A stretch of 5,524 nucleotides of DNA from the NCBI GenBank assembly GCA_002256055.1, contig NKIE01000105.1:2845-8368 (forward strand). The letters are read 5' to 3'. The notes below the pieces were generated by a model. That model did no database searches and was not told where the DNA came from. It saw only the letters and a program-made list of their open reading frames with translations. The DNA is from Pseudomonas sp. PGPPP3. GTDB lineage: Bacteria > Pseudomonadota > Gammaproteobacteria > Pseudomonadales > Pseudomonadaceae. Both the position numbers and the translations under genes were made by a program. Shown here one piece after another: positions 1 to 5,524 of the stretch. Each line of letters opens with the position of its first letter. Within the stretch, counting starts at the first letter, position 1.

Positions 1-544
1 TGGCCTGACACTGGCGCGCGCGAAAGGCACTGAAGTCATGGGTACCCACCAATGCCGACGCGGCCTCACGCATACGCGACACATCCAGCGGCCGGTGATT
101 CCAGGTCACTTCTTCGGCCATGTGGGCAGGACGAACCTGGTCGTTATAAATCACATAGCGGTAACGCCGCGCCCGCGCACTGAAACGCGCATCAAACTGC
201 GCCGGCATGAACTTAGCCCAGGCCACGCTGATGTCGCCAGGCAAGTTCATATTGGCGCCCATGACCCACGCATGCAGGCTGCGCTCAACCGTGGTGTCGA
301 AATGCACCACTTGAGCACTGGCATGCACCAAGGCATCGGTACGCCCCGCACAGCTGAGGGTTACCGGCGCACCGCCGGCCACTTTCGACAAGGCTTTCTC
401 GAGGGTTTCCTGGATCGAAGGCACGCCTGCACGCTGACGCTGAAAGCCACGGTAACGCGAACCTTTGTATTCAATACCCAGGGCGACTCTGAAAATGCCA
501 GCGGCAGCCATGTCGGCTGCCGCTGTAGGTGTTGCTTCAGTCAT
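1..544 (-). CDS. truA: tRNA pseudouridine(38-40) synthase TruA, 5' part (C-terminus beyond window)
   Basis: TruA converts uridines 38, 39 and 40 of the tRNA anticodon stem-loop to pseudouridine in the cytoplasm. The visible 181 codons cover the N-terminal half and a little more; the family is usually about 260-290 residues, so the C-terminal catalytic part lies outside the window. The core begins near residue 18 with the family pattern [19 protein letters not shown]. The catalytic aspartate is D70 in the motif [11 protein letters not shown], followed by [30 protein letters not shown] and [12 protein letters not shown]. Two residues after the Asp there is Leu where most TruA proteins have Gly (GRTDAGVH). 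The ATG at 544-542 was chosen because it lies 3 bases after the fimV stop (TGA-TCA-ATG), which suggests translational coupling; I see no strong Shine-Dalgarno. A second in-frame ATG at 511-509 (residue 12) is an alternative start, because residues 1-16 are alanine-rich and not part of the conserved core. Confidence 0.95.
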   Translation of the reverse strand, partial: MTEATPTAAADMAAAGIFRVALGIEYKGSRYRGFQRQRAGVPSIQETLEKALSKVAGGAPVTLSCAGRTDALVHASAQVVHFDTTVERSLHAWVMGANMNLPGDISVAWAKFMPAQFDARFSARARRYRYVIYNDQVRPAHMAEEVTWNHRPLDVSRMREAASALVGTHDFSAFRARQCQA

Positions 545-547
545 TGA

Positions 548-3421
548 TCAAGTTAAACCAGCGAGCAGCTCGCGAGCTTCCTGTTGTTGGGTGTCATTAC
601 CTTCTGCAACCACTTCATCGAGAATGTCACGAGCACCTTCGGTGTCGCCCATATCGATATAAGCACGCGCCAGGTCCAGCTTGGTGGCTGCCTCATCCGT
701 ACCGGAGAGGAAATCGAAGTCATCATCGCCATCCAGCCCGGTCGCCAGCGAATCACCAAGAGCAGGCGCCTCAAGATCAAGCAGGACATCGTCATCGCTT
801 TGCTGCAAGTTCACCGCCAGATCATCCAATTGCGCCGTGACCTCATCGAGCTGCGCGGCGAAGCTGTCGGTAGTGGCAGCCACTGGCTCTTCTTCAGCCA
901 GCGACAGATCAAAGTCGACCGGCAAATCAAATTCGGTCGCAGCCGCTTCACCAGACAACTCCAAGCTCAACTCGGACAACTCATCAGCAGCTGCAGGCGC
1001 GGCCGGTTCATCTTCGAGATCAAGAAGGAAGTCTTCGTCATCCTCTGCTACAGCCGACGTGTCGGACTCCAGATCCAAGCTGAACTCAGCCAGATCATCC
1101 GCAGATTCGAGGCTCAACTCCGGAGTGGCGGCAGGCTCTTCCATGTCAAGATCCAGATCAAAGCCCAGATCATCGTCAGCCTCAGTGCTCGCTGCAGCCG
1201 TTTCATGCAGATCAAAGTCGCCGTCCAGGCTCAGCTCGGCAAACGCATCATCAGCCTTGGGAGTAGCAACAGCATCCAGACCATCGCCCAGCTCAGCGTT
1301 CAGTTCATCAAGGCTGAGATCGAAAGCATCATCAAGATCCCCGGCAGCAGGCTGCGCAGCGGGTTCGTCCAATTCAAGGTCATCGAGATTGAATGCATCC
1401 AACTCGTCATCCATGTTCAGCGCCGCAGCACCCACAACCGCCGCCGCAGCCATCGCCGGGTATTTGGCGTTTATCTGCTCCAGATCCGCGTTGACCCCGC
1501 CAATTTCACGCAGCTCACGCTCTTGGCGGGCAAAGCCATCACGATCACCCAGCTCTGCCTGAACCTCCATCAGCTTAAGACGCAGATCACTGCGCTGAGG
1601 CTCATCATTGATGGCGTTTTGCAACAGTTCGGCAGCCTGATTGAAGCGACCGTAGGCGATATAAATATCGGCCTCACCGAGTACATCCGCAGTTTGCGCG
1701 GTAACAGGTGCGGCGGTTTGCTCTGCGTCTAGGTCTGTTTCAACAGGATCAGTATCCAGGCCATCGAAACTGCTTTCTGGCAACTCAAGATCGCTCTCTA
1801 GCGACTCTTGAGCGTGCTCATTAAGGCTGTTTTGCAGCTCAGTTTCTTTCAGCGCGTTGCGGCGCGACAGCACCATCAAGCCCACTAGCAGCGCCAGCAA
1901 GGCACCACCGCCTGCCAAACCAAGCGCCAACGGATTGGCCAGCAAATCACTGATGAAGCTGTCAGATTCTGGCTCAGCGATCGGCGCAGCTGCCGGAGCA
2001 ACCTGTACCGGCTGGACAGGTTTGGCTGCTACGGGAGCTGGTTTTTTAACTTCAGCAACAGGAGCTGGTTCTACAGCAGCAGGCTTTGCAGGTTCTTCGC
2101 TGTAGTTGAAATCTGTCGCAGGAGCCGCAGCAGGTGCTACCGGCGCGGCAGGTGCAGCCTCTTTGGCAGGCGCAGCAGCGGCCGGTGCAGCAGGCACAAC
2201 AGCTACCGCAGTGGCCGGAACGGCAACAGGGGCGGCAGGTGCCGCTGCAACTGGGGCCGCTACTTTACCTTTGGCCGCCAAGTCAGCCTGCAATTTGGCC
2301 AGCTGATCATCTTTAAGCTGAATCAAGCGCTGCAGTTTATCCAGCTGACTTTGCAGATCGGTCATCCGACCTTTCAGCTCGGTATTCTCGCGACGCGTGG
2401 AGTCGAGACTTTCCTTGGTAACGGCCAGTTTTTCATCCAAGGCCTTGGTATCGCCCTTACCACCCTTATCACTTCCGACTTGAGCTTTGCCGGCATCACC
2501 AGCCACCAGTTGTAAATTATCCTTAATCTCAGTCTGTGCTGGTGCGGCACCCGCAACACTGCGCTTGGTGGCATCCAGCTGACGACTGCCAGTGGCGGCA
2601 ATGCTACGACCTTCGCGCCAGGCCGCATTTTGCTCGGCAACCTGCGCAATCGCCTCTGCTGGCGAACGACTGGTGATCTGCTGTTCAGTAGGCAGACGCA
2701 GGACCTGACCACTTTTCAGGCGATTGATGTTGCCACCGATAAACGCCTGAGGATTCAGCTCCTGGATGGCCAGCATGGTTTGATGCACGGAACCACCCGG
2801 CACCCGACGGGCAATTTCCCACAAGGTATCGCTGGAGGTGGTTTTGTATTCGTTGCTATCGAGCTTAGCCGGGGCGGTAGCCACCGGAGCCGGACGACTG
2901 ACTGGCGCAACTGCAGGTTGCGAGGCCGGTTGCGAGGCACGGACCGGAACAGCCAACGGACGCGGCGCAGGGGCGGCCACCGGCATCTGCGGTGCAACGG
3001 CAGCTGTGGTTTGCGGCGAGTAAAGAGGCGGATCAAGCAGCAGCGTGTATTCACGCAGCAAGCGACCGCTCGGCCAGAGCACTTCGACCAGGAAGTTCAG
3101 ATACGGCTCGCGGACCGGCTTACTCGAGGTCACGCGAATAACGCTCTTGCCGTTAGGCTTGAGCACGGGAGTGAACTTGAGATCGGAGAGGAAGTACTGG
3201 CGATCAACGCCAGCTTTGGTGAAGTCTTCCGGCGTAGCCAAGCTCGGGATCAGCTCACCGGACGCGAGATCGCGCACTTCCAGCAATTCAATCTCTGCCA
3301 CCAAGGGCTGGTTCAGCGCCGACTTCAGAGAAACCTCTCCGAGCCCAAGCGCATGCGCCATACCGGAAGACAGCGCCGAAGCAGCTGCAATTGCCAGCAC
3401 CAGTTTGCGAACCCGAACCAT
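548..3421 (-). CDS. fimV: FimV: LysM-containing inner-membrane polar hub protein for type IV pili / twitching motility
   Basis: FimV in Pseudomonas is a bitopic inner-membrane protein needed for twitching motility; published work links it to type IV pilus secretin assembly, pole marking and cAMP signalling. The 957 residues read in order: signal peptide 1-24 (VRVRKLVLAIAAASALSSG, then AHA-LG cleavage); conserved FimV N-domain about 25-135; Pro/Ala/Gln-rich linker 136-188; LysM peptidoglycan-binding domain about 191-244; predicted coiled coil about 326-385; Ala/Pro linker 386-484; one membrane segment about 495-518, followed by RR; cytoplasmic TPR-like helices about 582-642; acidic low-complexity stretch about 671-905; conserved C-terminal TPR motif 909-950 (KLDLARAYIDMGDTEGARDIL). 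I see no cysteine. The frame stays open 34 codons upstream, but the ATG at 3421 is chosen because it directly precedes the signal peptide and has AAGGGA 7 bases upstream. In P. aeruginosa the C-terminal motif binds FimL; the same role here is inferred. Confidence 0.97.
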   Translation of the reverse strand: MVRVRKLVLAIAAASALSSGMAHALGLGEVSLKSALNQPLVAEIELLEVRDLASGELIPSLATPEDFTKAGVDRQYFLSDLKFTPVLKPNGKSVIRVTSSKPVREPYLNFLVEVLWPSGRLLREYTLLLDPPLYSPQTTAAVAPQMPVAAPAPRPLAVPVRASQPASQPAVAPVSRPAPVATAPAKLDSNEYKTTSSDTLWEIARRVPGGSVHQTMLAIQELNPQAFIGGNINRLKSGQVLRLPTEQQITSRSPAEAIAQVAEQNAAWREGRSIAATGSRQLDATKRSVAGAAPAQTEIKDNLQLVAGDAGKAQVGSDKGGKGDTKALDEKLAVTKESLDSTRRENTELKGRMTDLQSQLDKLQRLIQLKDDQLAKLQADLAAKGKVAAPVAAAPAAPVAVPATAVAVVPAAPAAAAPAKEAAPAAPVAPAAAPATDFNYSEEPAKPAAVEPAPVAEVKKPAPVAAKPVQPVQVAPAAAPIAEPESDSFISDLLANPLALGLAGGGALLALLVGLMVLSRRNALKETELQNSLNEHAQESLESDLELPESSFDGLDTDPVETDLDAEQTAAPVTAQTADVLGEADIYIAYGRFNQAAELLQNAINDEPQRSDLRLKLMEVQAELGDRDGFARQERELREIGGVNADLEQINAKYPAMAAAAVVGAAALNMDDELDAFNLDDLELDEPAAQPAAGDLDDAFDLSLDELNAELGDGLDAVATPKADDAFAELSLDGDFDLHETAAASTEADDDLGFDLDLDMEEPAATPELSLESADDLAEFSLDLESDTSAVAEDDEDFLLDLEDEPAAPAAADELSELSLELSGEAAATEFDLPVDFDLSLAEEEPVAATTDSFAAQLDEVTAQLDDLAVNLQQSDDDVLLDLEAPALGDSLATGLDGDDDFDFLSGTDEAATKLDLARAYIDMGDTEGARDILDEVVAEGNDTQQQEARELLAGLT
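709..1411 (-). repeat. Degenerate acidic/hydrophobic motif repeats in the FimV cytoplasmic tail
   Basis: This stretch encodes FimV residues about 671-905. A short motif of the form Phe/Leu-x-Leu-x-Leu with Asp/Glu at alternate positions recurs about ten times. Examples are FNLDDLEL at 677, FDLSLDEL at 700, AELSLDGDFDL at 728, FDLDLDME at 754, FSLDLES at 780, FLLDLEDE at 798, LSELSLELS at 815, FDLPVDFDLSL at 831, VLLDLE at 879 and DFDFL at 901. Ala/Pro/Thr/Glu spacers separate the copies. Spacing is irregular (roughly 16-48 residues), so this is a family of short linear motifs and not a tandem DNA repeat. Acidic repeat regions are typical of the FimV/HubP group; their job in this organism is not shown by the sequence. 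Confidence 0.75.
1970..2266 (-). repeat. Ala/Pro-rich low-complexity linker within fimV
   Basis: This stretch encodes FimV residues about 386-484, made almost entirely of Ala, Pro and Val with a few Lys and Glu (runs such as VAAAPAAPVAVPATAVAVVP). It sits between the periplasmic coiled coil and the membrane segment. It probably acts as an extended spacer that lets the LysM domain reach the peptidoglycan. The DNA is correspondingly rich in GCx and CCx codons and is prone to repeat-length variation between strains. The lack of stop codons in the opposite frames here comes from this composition, not from real antisense genes. Confidence 0.8.
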
Positions 3422-3428
3422 AGCGTAA

Positions 3429-3434
3429 TCCCTT
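3429..3434 (-). promoter_or_regulatory. Shine-Dalgarno of fimV (AAGGGA)
   Basis: On the minus strand AAGGGA lies 7 bases before the ATG at 3421, a good distance for initiation. It decides the fimV start in favour of this ATG over the upstream in-frame ATG at 3523, which would add 34 non-signal-like residues before the signal peptide. An A-rich stretch lies just 5' of it. Confidence 0.75.
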
Positions 3435-3448
3435 GTTTTATCTTTTTT

Positions 3449-3463
3449 TCTCGAAATTCGAGA
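3449..3463. repeat. Perfect 15-bp inverted repeat in the fimV leader
   Basis: The sequence TCTCGAA-A-TTCGAGA is a perfect dyad with 7-base arms around one central base. It is 28-42 bases upstream of the fimV ATG and, if the predicted promoter is right, about 60-70 bases downstream of the transcription start. On the fimV transcript it could fold as a 6-bp stem with a 3-base loop, followed by seven A residues and then AAGGGA. In that orientation it is followed by A and not U, so it does not look like an intrinsic terminator for fimV-direction transcripts. It could be a regulator binding site or a leader hairpin; no known operator is recognised. Confidence 0.55.
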
Positions 3464-3526
3464 TGGGTCTTGAATCACTGCCTGCATGCGCCTTGCGGCG
3501 ATTCCCCAACAGCGACCAGCCAAGCC

Positions 3527-3555
3527 AGTATTGCCAAGCTAGAAAGATTCTTCAA
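3527..3555 (-). promoter_or_regulatory. Candidate sigma-70 promoter for fimV
   Basis: On the minus strand there is TTGAAG (-35-like, 3550-3555), a 17-base spacer, then AATACT (-10-like, 3527-3532). Each hexamer matches 4 of 6 consensus bases, and the spacer has the optimal length. The predicted start would be near 3520, giving a leader of about 100 bases before fimV. It lies in the gap just after the usg stop. This is a pattern match only; fimV could also be read from upstream, because no strong terminator separates it from usg. Confidence 0.4.
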
Positions 3556-3574
3556 ATCTAATGGTAAGTATCTT

Positions 3575-4585
3575 TTACAGATAGTGTTTTATCAACAACT
3601 CGGCTATTTGCACAGCATTCAGTGCGGCGCCTTTTCGCACATTATCAGACGCAATCGACAAAATAACTTCGCTCGGATCATCCAGGCCACAGCGCAGCCG
3701 ACCTACATAGACTTCATCCTGCCCGATAGCATCAGCTGTGACCGTCGGGTAGTCGCCCTGCCCGACCATTTCAATTCCCGCAGCCGCCTCAAGGGCCGCA
3801 GCGATGGCCGCCATGTCTATGTCGCCAAGGGTTTGCAGTGACACGCTCAAGCTATCACCAAAAAACACCGGCGCCAGCATGCAGGTAGCCGACACTTTCA
3901 AGTCCGGCTGATCCAGCACCTGCTTGAGTTCTTCGACGATGCGACGCTCGTGCAATACATGCCCAGCAGCATCAGCAGCCCCCACCTGAGGAAACAGATT
4001 AAACGCGATTTGCCGGTCAAAAAACTGCGGCTCCAGCGGCCGCACATTGAGCAACTCGGCGGTTTGCCGGGCCAGCTCACTCACCCCTTCACGTCCTTGA
4101 CTGGACACCGACAGGCAAGCCGTCAGGGTGATGCGCTGCATCTGCAGTAACGCCCGCACCGGCGCCAGGACACAGGCCAGGGCGGCGACACTGGGGCTTG
4201 GGCTGGTCAACTGATAAGGCGCCACCAGGGTTTTGAGCACGTCGCCATTGGCCTCCGGCACCACCCGCGGAGCCTGCTCCAGAGTCAAACCGCCGCTTAA
4301 ATCGATCACACTGCAACCGGCTGCCCGCACCTTATCGGCATAACTGCGGGTGATTTGCTCGCCAGCGGCAAAAAACGCCAGGCGCACCGTACTGAAGTCG
4401 AAGGCATCCAAAGCCCGCACGCGCAGATTTTTGCCTTTGAACGGCAACGATTGCCCGGCCGACTCGACGCTGGCGAGCAGGTGCAGGTTGGCTAACGGAA
4501 AATCGCGCTCTTCGAGCAATTGCACGAGGGTTTCGCCGACGGTGCCAGTGGCGCCGATCACGGCGATGTCGAAAGATTGGCTCAC
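3575..4585 (-). CDS. usg: Usg-type paralogue of aspartate-semialdehyde dehydrogenase, active-site residues lost
   Basis: This 336-residue protein has the Asd fold signature along its whole length. It carries an N-terminal Rossmann motif IAVIGATGTVG (residues 7-17), a central VIDLSGG (93-99) and the family C-terminus SDNVRKGAALNAVQIAE (313-329). The catalytic positions are not conserved. Aligned to the Asd encoded next door, the nucleophile Cys is Pro131 (TSPSPSV for GGNCTV), the Gln is Leu158, the Arg is Leu237 and the His is Asp244. The Cys-to-Gln spacing of 27 residues is the same in both proteins, which supports the alignment. It is therefore unlikely to be a dehydrogenase; the family (Usg) has no firm role that I know of. 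The GTG at 4585 was chosen because TGAGGT lies 7 bases upstream and the protein then opens with MSQSFDIAVIGATG as in homologues. The frame stays open to 4768, but that extension has no family similarity and overlaps asd. In E. coli usg also sits beside truA; here fimV lies between them. Confidence 0.93.
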   Translation of the reverse strand: MSQSFDIAVIGATGTVGETLVQLLEERDFPLANLHLLASVESAGQSLPFKGKNLRVRALDAFDFSTVRLAFFAAGEQITRSYADKVRAAGCSVIDLSGGLTLEQAPRVVPEANGDVLKTLVAPYQLTSPSPSVAALACVLAPVRALLQMQRITLTACLSVSSQGREGVSELARQTAELLNVRPLEPQFFDRQIAFNLFPQVGAADAAGHVLHERRIVEELKQVLDQPDLKVSATCMLAPVFFGDSLSVSLQTLGDIDMAAIAAALEAAAGIEMVGQGDYPTVTADAIGQDEVYVGRLRCGLDDPSEVILSIASDNVRKGAALNAVQIAELLIKHYL

Positions 4586-4592
4586 GGAATAG

Positions 4593-4598
4593 ACCTCA
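4593..4598 (-). promoter_or_regulatory. Shine-Dalgarno of usg (TGAGGT), fixing a GTG start
   Basis: On the minus strand TGAGGT is followed by 7 bases (CTATTCC) and then GTG at 4585. No ATG lies at a matching place in the frame, so this site decides the start. It also means the protein begins just before the Rossmann beta strand, as expected for the family. Confidence 0.75.
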
Positions 4599-4650
4599 GG
4601 CGAAACGGGGAGCGGCACTGTAACCGCGCCCCCGCGCCCAAGCAATTTTA

Positions 4651-4679
4651 AAGCATCGAGCGAGCCACGCTCGACGCTT
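4651..4679 (-). terminator. Hairpin after asd, possible weak intrinsic terminator
   Basis: Six bases after the asd stop codon the transcript can fold into a 12-bp stem (AAGCGTCGAGCG pairing with CGCTCGATGCTT, one G-U wobble) with a 5-base loop UGGCU. The stem is GC-rich and stable. The following sequence is UAAAAUU, so the U-tract is short; the last two U residues of the stem add to it. It could end transcription of asd, attenuate read-through into usg, or only protect the asd mRNA 3' end. The spacing right after the stop codon favours one of these roles over chance. Confidence 0.5.
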
Positions 4680-4685
4680 ACAGGC

Positions 4686-5524
4686 TTAACGCTCCAGCAG
4701 GATACGCAGCATGCGGCGCAGCGGTTCGGCGGCACCCCACAACAGCTGGTCGCCAACCGTGAATGCACCGAGGTACTGCGAACCCATATTGAGTTTGCGC
4801 AGACGCCCCACCGGCACGCTCAGGGTGCCGGTCACCGCCGTTGGCGTCAGCTCGCGCATGCTCAGCTCGCGCTGATTCGGCACCAGCTTGACCCACGGGT
4901 TGTGCTGGCTGATCAGTTGTTCGATGTCAGCCATCGGCACATCTTTGTTCAGCTTGATGGTCAGCGCCTGGCTGTGGCAACGCATGGCACCGATGCGCAC
5001 ACAGAAGCCGTCCACCGGAATCGGGCTCTTGTTACGACCGAGAATCTTGTTGGTCTCAGCCTGCCCCTTCCACTCTTCACGGCTCTGACCGTTAGGCAGT
5101 TCCTTGTCGATATAGGGGATCAAGCTGCCAGCCAGCGGTACGCCGAAGTTTTCGGTCGGGAAGGCCTCGCCACGCATGGCTTCGGCCACTTTGCGGTCGA
5201 TGTCGAGAATGGCGCTGGCCGGATTGGCCAGGTCATCCGCCACAGCGGCGTGAGTCGCGCCCATCTGCTTGATCAGCTCACGCATGTTCTGCGCGCCGGC
5301 ACCGCTGGCCGCCTGATAAGTCATGGCGCTCATCCACTCGACCAAACCGGCCTCGTACAAGCCGCCCAGGGCCATCAGCATCAGGCTGACGGTGCAGTTA
5401 CCACCGATGTAGTCCTTGACGCCGGCATCCAGCGACTGGTCGATGACCTTGCGGTTCACCGGATCCAGCACGATCACCGAAGCATCAGCCATGCGCAGGG
5501 TCGACGCCGCGTCGATCCAGTAGC
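4686..5524 (-). CDS. asd: Aspartate-semialdehyde dehydrogenase, 3' part (N-terminus beyond window)
   Basis: Asd reduces aspartyl phosphate to aspartate semialdehyde with NADPH, the branch point to lysine, diaminopimelate, threonine and methionine. The visible part is 278 codons plus two bases. The E. coli enzyme is 367 residues, so about 90 N-terminal residues with the NADP-binding GxxGxxG are outside the window. The reading starts [23 protein letters not shown], as in the E. coli-type enzyme. Catalytic residues counted from the first whole codon are Cys43 in GGNCTVSLM, Gln70 in TYQAASGAG, and Arg176 and His183 in [11 protein letters not shown]. The Cys-Gln (27) and Arg-His (7) spacings match the family. 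It also has the typical insertion with [14 protein letters not shown]. The end [19 protein letters not shown] is the usual C-terminus. The ATG at 5492 is internal, not the start. A stable hairpin follows the stop. Confidence 0.97.
   Translation of the reverse strand, partial: YWIDAASTLRMADASVIVLDPVNRKVIDQSLDAGVKDYIGGNCTVSLMLMALGGLYEAGLVEWMSAMTYQAASGAGAQNMRELIKQMGATHAAVADDLANPASAILDIDRKVAEAMRGEAFPTENFGVPLAGSLIPYIDKELPNGQSREEWKGQAETNKILGRNKSPIPVDGFCVRIGAMRCHSQALTIKLNKDVPMADIEQLISQHNPWVKLVPNQRELSMRELTPTAVTGTLSVPVGRLRKLNMGSQYLGAFTVGDQLLWGAAEPLRRMLRILLER

Noticed and set aside
38..547. Open frame of 169 codons on the plus strand opposite truA
   Set aside because: The minus strand encodes a clear TruA with catalytic GRTD; the plus product resembles no family I recognise.
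681..1562. Ser/Ala-rich open frame of 293 codons on the plus strand
   Set aside because: Pure composition artefact of the acidic fimV repeats; the product is nearly all Ser, Ala, Arg and Lys.
584..1732. Long open frame of 382 codons on the plus strand, antisense to the FimV acidic tail
   Set aside because: It arises from the complement of repeated Asp/Glu/Leu codons (ATC, TTC, CAG). The product is a low-complexity Gln/Ile/Arg-rich protein with no domain, and it lies opposite a well-supported fimV.
3429..3449. Possible Hfq/Crc catabolite-repression motif (AAnAAnAA) in the A-rich fimV leader
   Set aside because: The tract AAAAAAAGATAAAACAAGG comes close but contains no full AAnAAnAA match, so a specific site is not claimed.
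3422..3523. N-terminal extension of FimV by 34 residues (MAGRCWGIAARR...)
   Set aside because: It would bury the signal peptide inside the protein and ignores the Shine-Dalgarno at 3429-3434; the sequence is better explained as leader.
3540..3565. Small dyad AGATT-TGAAG-AATCT after the usg stop, considered as a terminator
   Set aside because: The arms are only 5 bp, AT-rich and followed by a poor U-tract; it also overlaps the better-supported -35 element.
2630..3841. Open frame of 403 codons on the plus strand spanning the fimV 5' end, the gap and the usg 3' end
   Set aside because: It crosses two real genes and an intergenic region with its own signals, shows no recognisable domain, and has no supporting ribosome binding site that I could see.
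4645..4674. Promoter for usg using TAAAAT as -10
   Set aside because: No -35-like hexamer exists at 16-18 bases upstream; that region is the GC-rich terminator stem.

Overview
The window looks like a Pseudomonas-type gammaproteobacterial chromosome. The gene order asd – asd paralogue (usg) – fimV – truA, all on the minus strand, is the arrangement I remember from Pseudomonas. The protein sequences fit: a gammaproteobacterial (E. coli-type) Asd, and a FimV with a LysM domain, one membrane segment and a very acidic cytoplasmic tail. The species cannot be fixed from the sequence alone. I see no mobile element, CRISPR array, tRNA or rRNA, and no sign of horizontal transfer. This is core chromosome, not an accessory island.

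Layout in the direction of transcription, from high to low coordinates. 4686-5524 is the 3' three quarters of asd, with all four catalytic residues visible. 4586-4685 is a 100-base gap holding a strong 12-bp hairpin just after the asd stop. 3575-4585 is usg, a full-length Asd paralogue that starts at GTG and has lost every catalytic residue. 3422-3574 is a 153-base gap with a plausible sigma-70 promoter, a perfect inverted repeat and the fimV Shine-Dalgarno. 548-3421 is fimV, a 957-residue polar hub protein for type IV pili. 1-544 is the 5' part of truA, which starts 3 bases after the fimV stop and runs off the window edge. Each gene was started at a position supported by a ribosome binding site, a signal peptide or family alignment, not at the longest possible reading frame.

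Functionally the genes are mixed: lysine/threonine/methionine and cell-wall precursor biosynthesis (asd), a probable pseudoenzyme of unknown role (usg), twitching motility and pole organisation (fimV), and tRNA pseudouridylation (truA). fimV and truA are almost certainly co-transcribed and probably translationally coupled. fimV also seems able to start from its own promoter. The most interesting points are the wholesale loss of the active site in usg beside an intact asd, the repeated hydrophobic/acidic motifs of the FimV tail, and the inverted repeat with A-rich leader upstream of fimV. I found no convincing undescribed system here.
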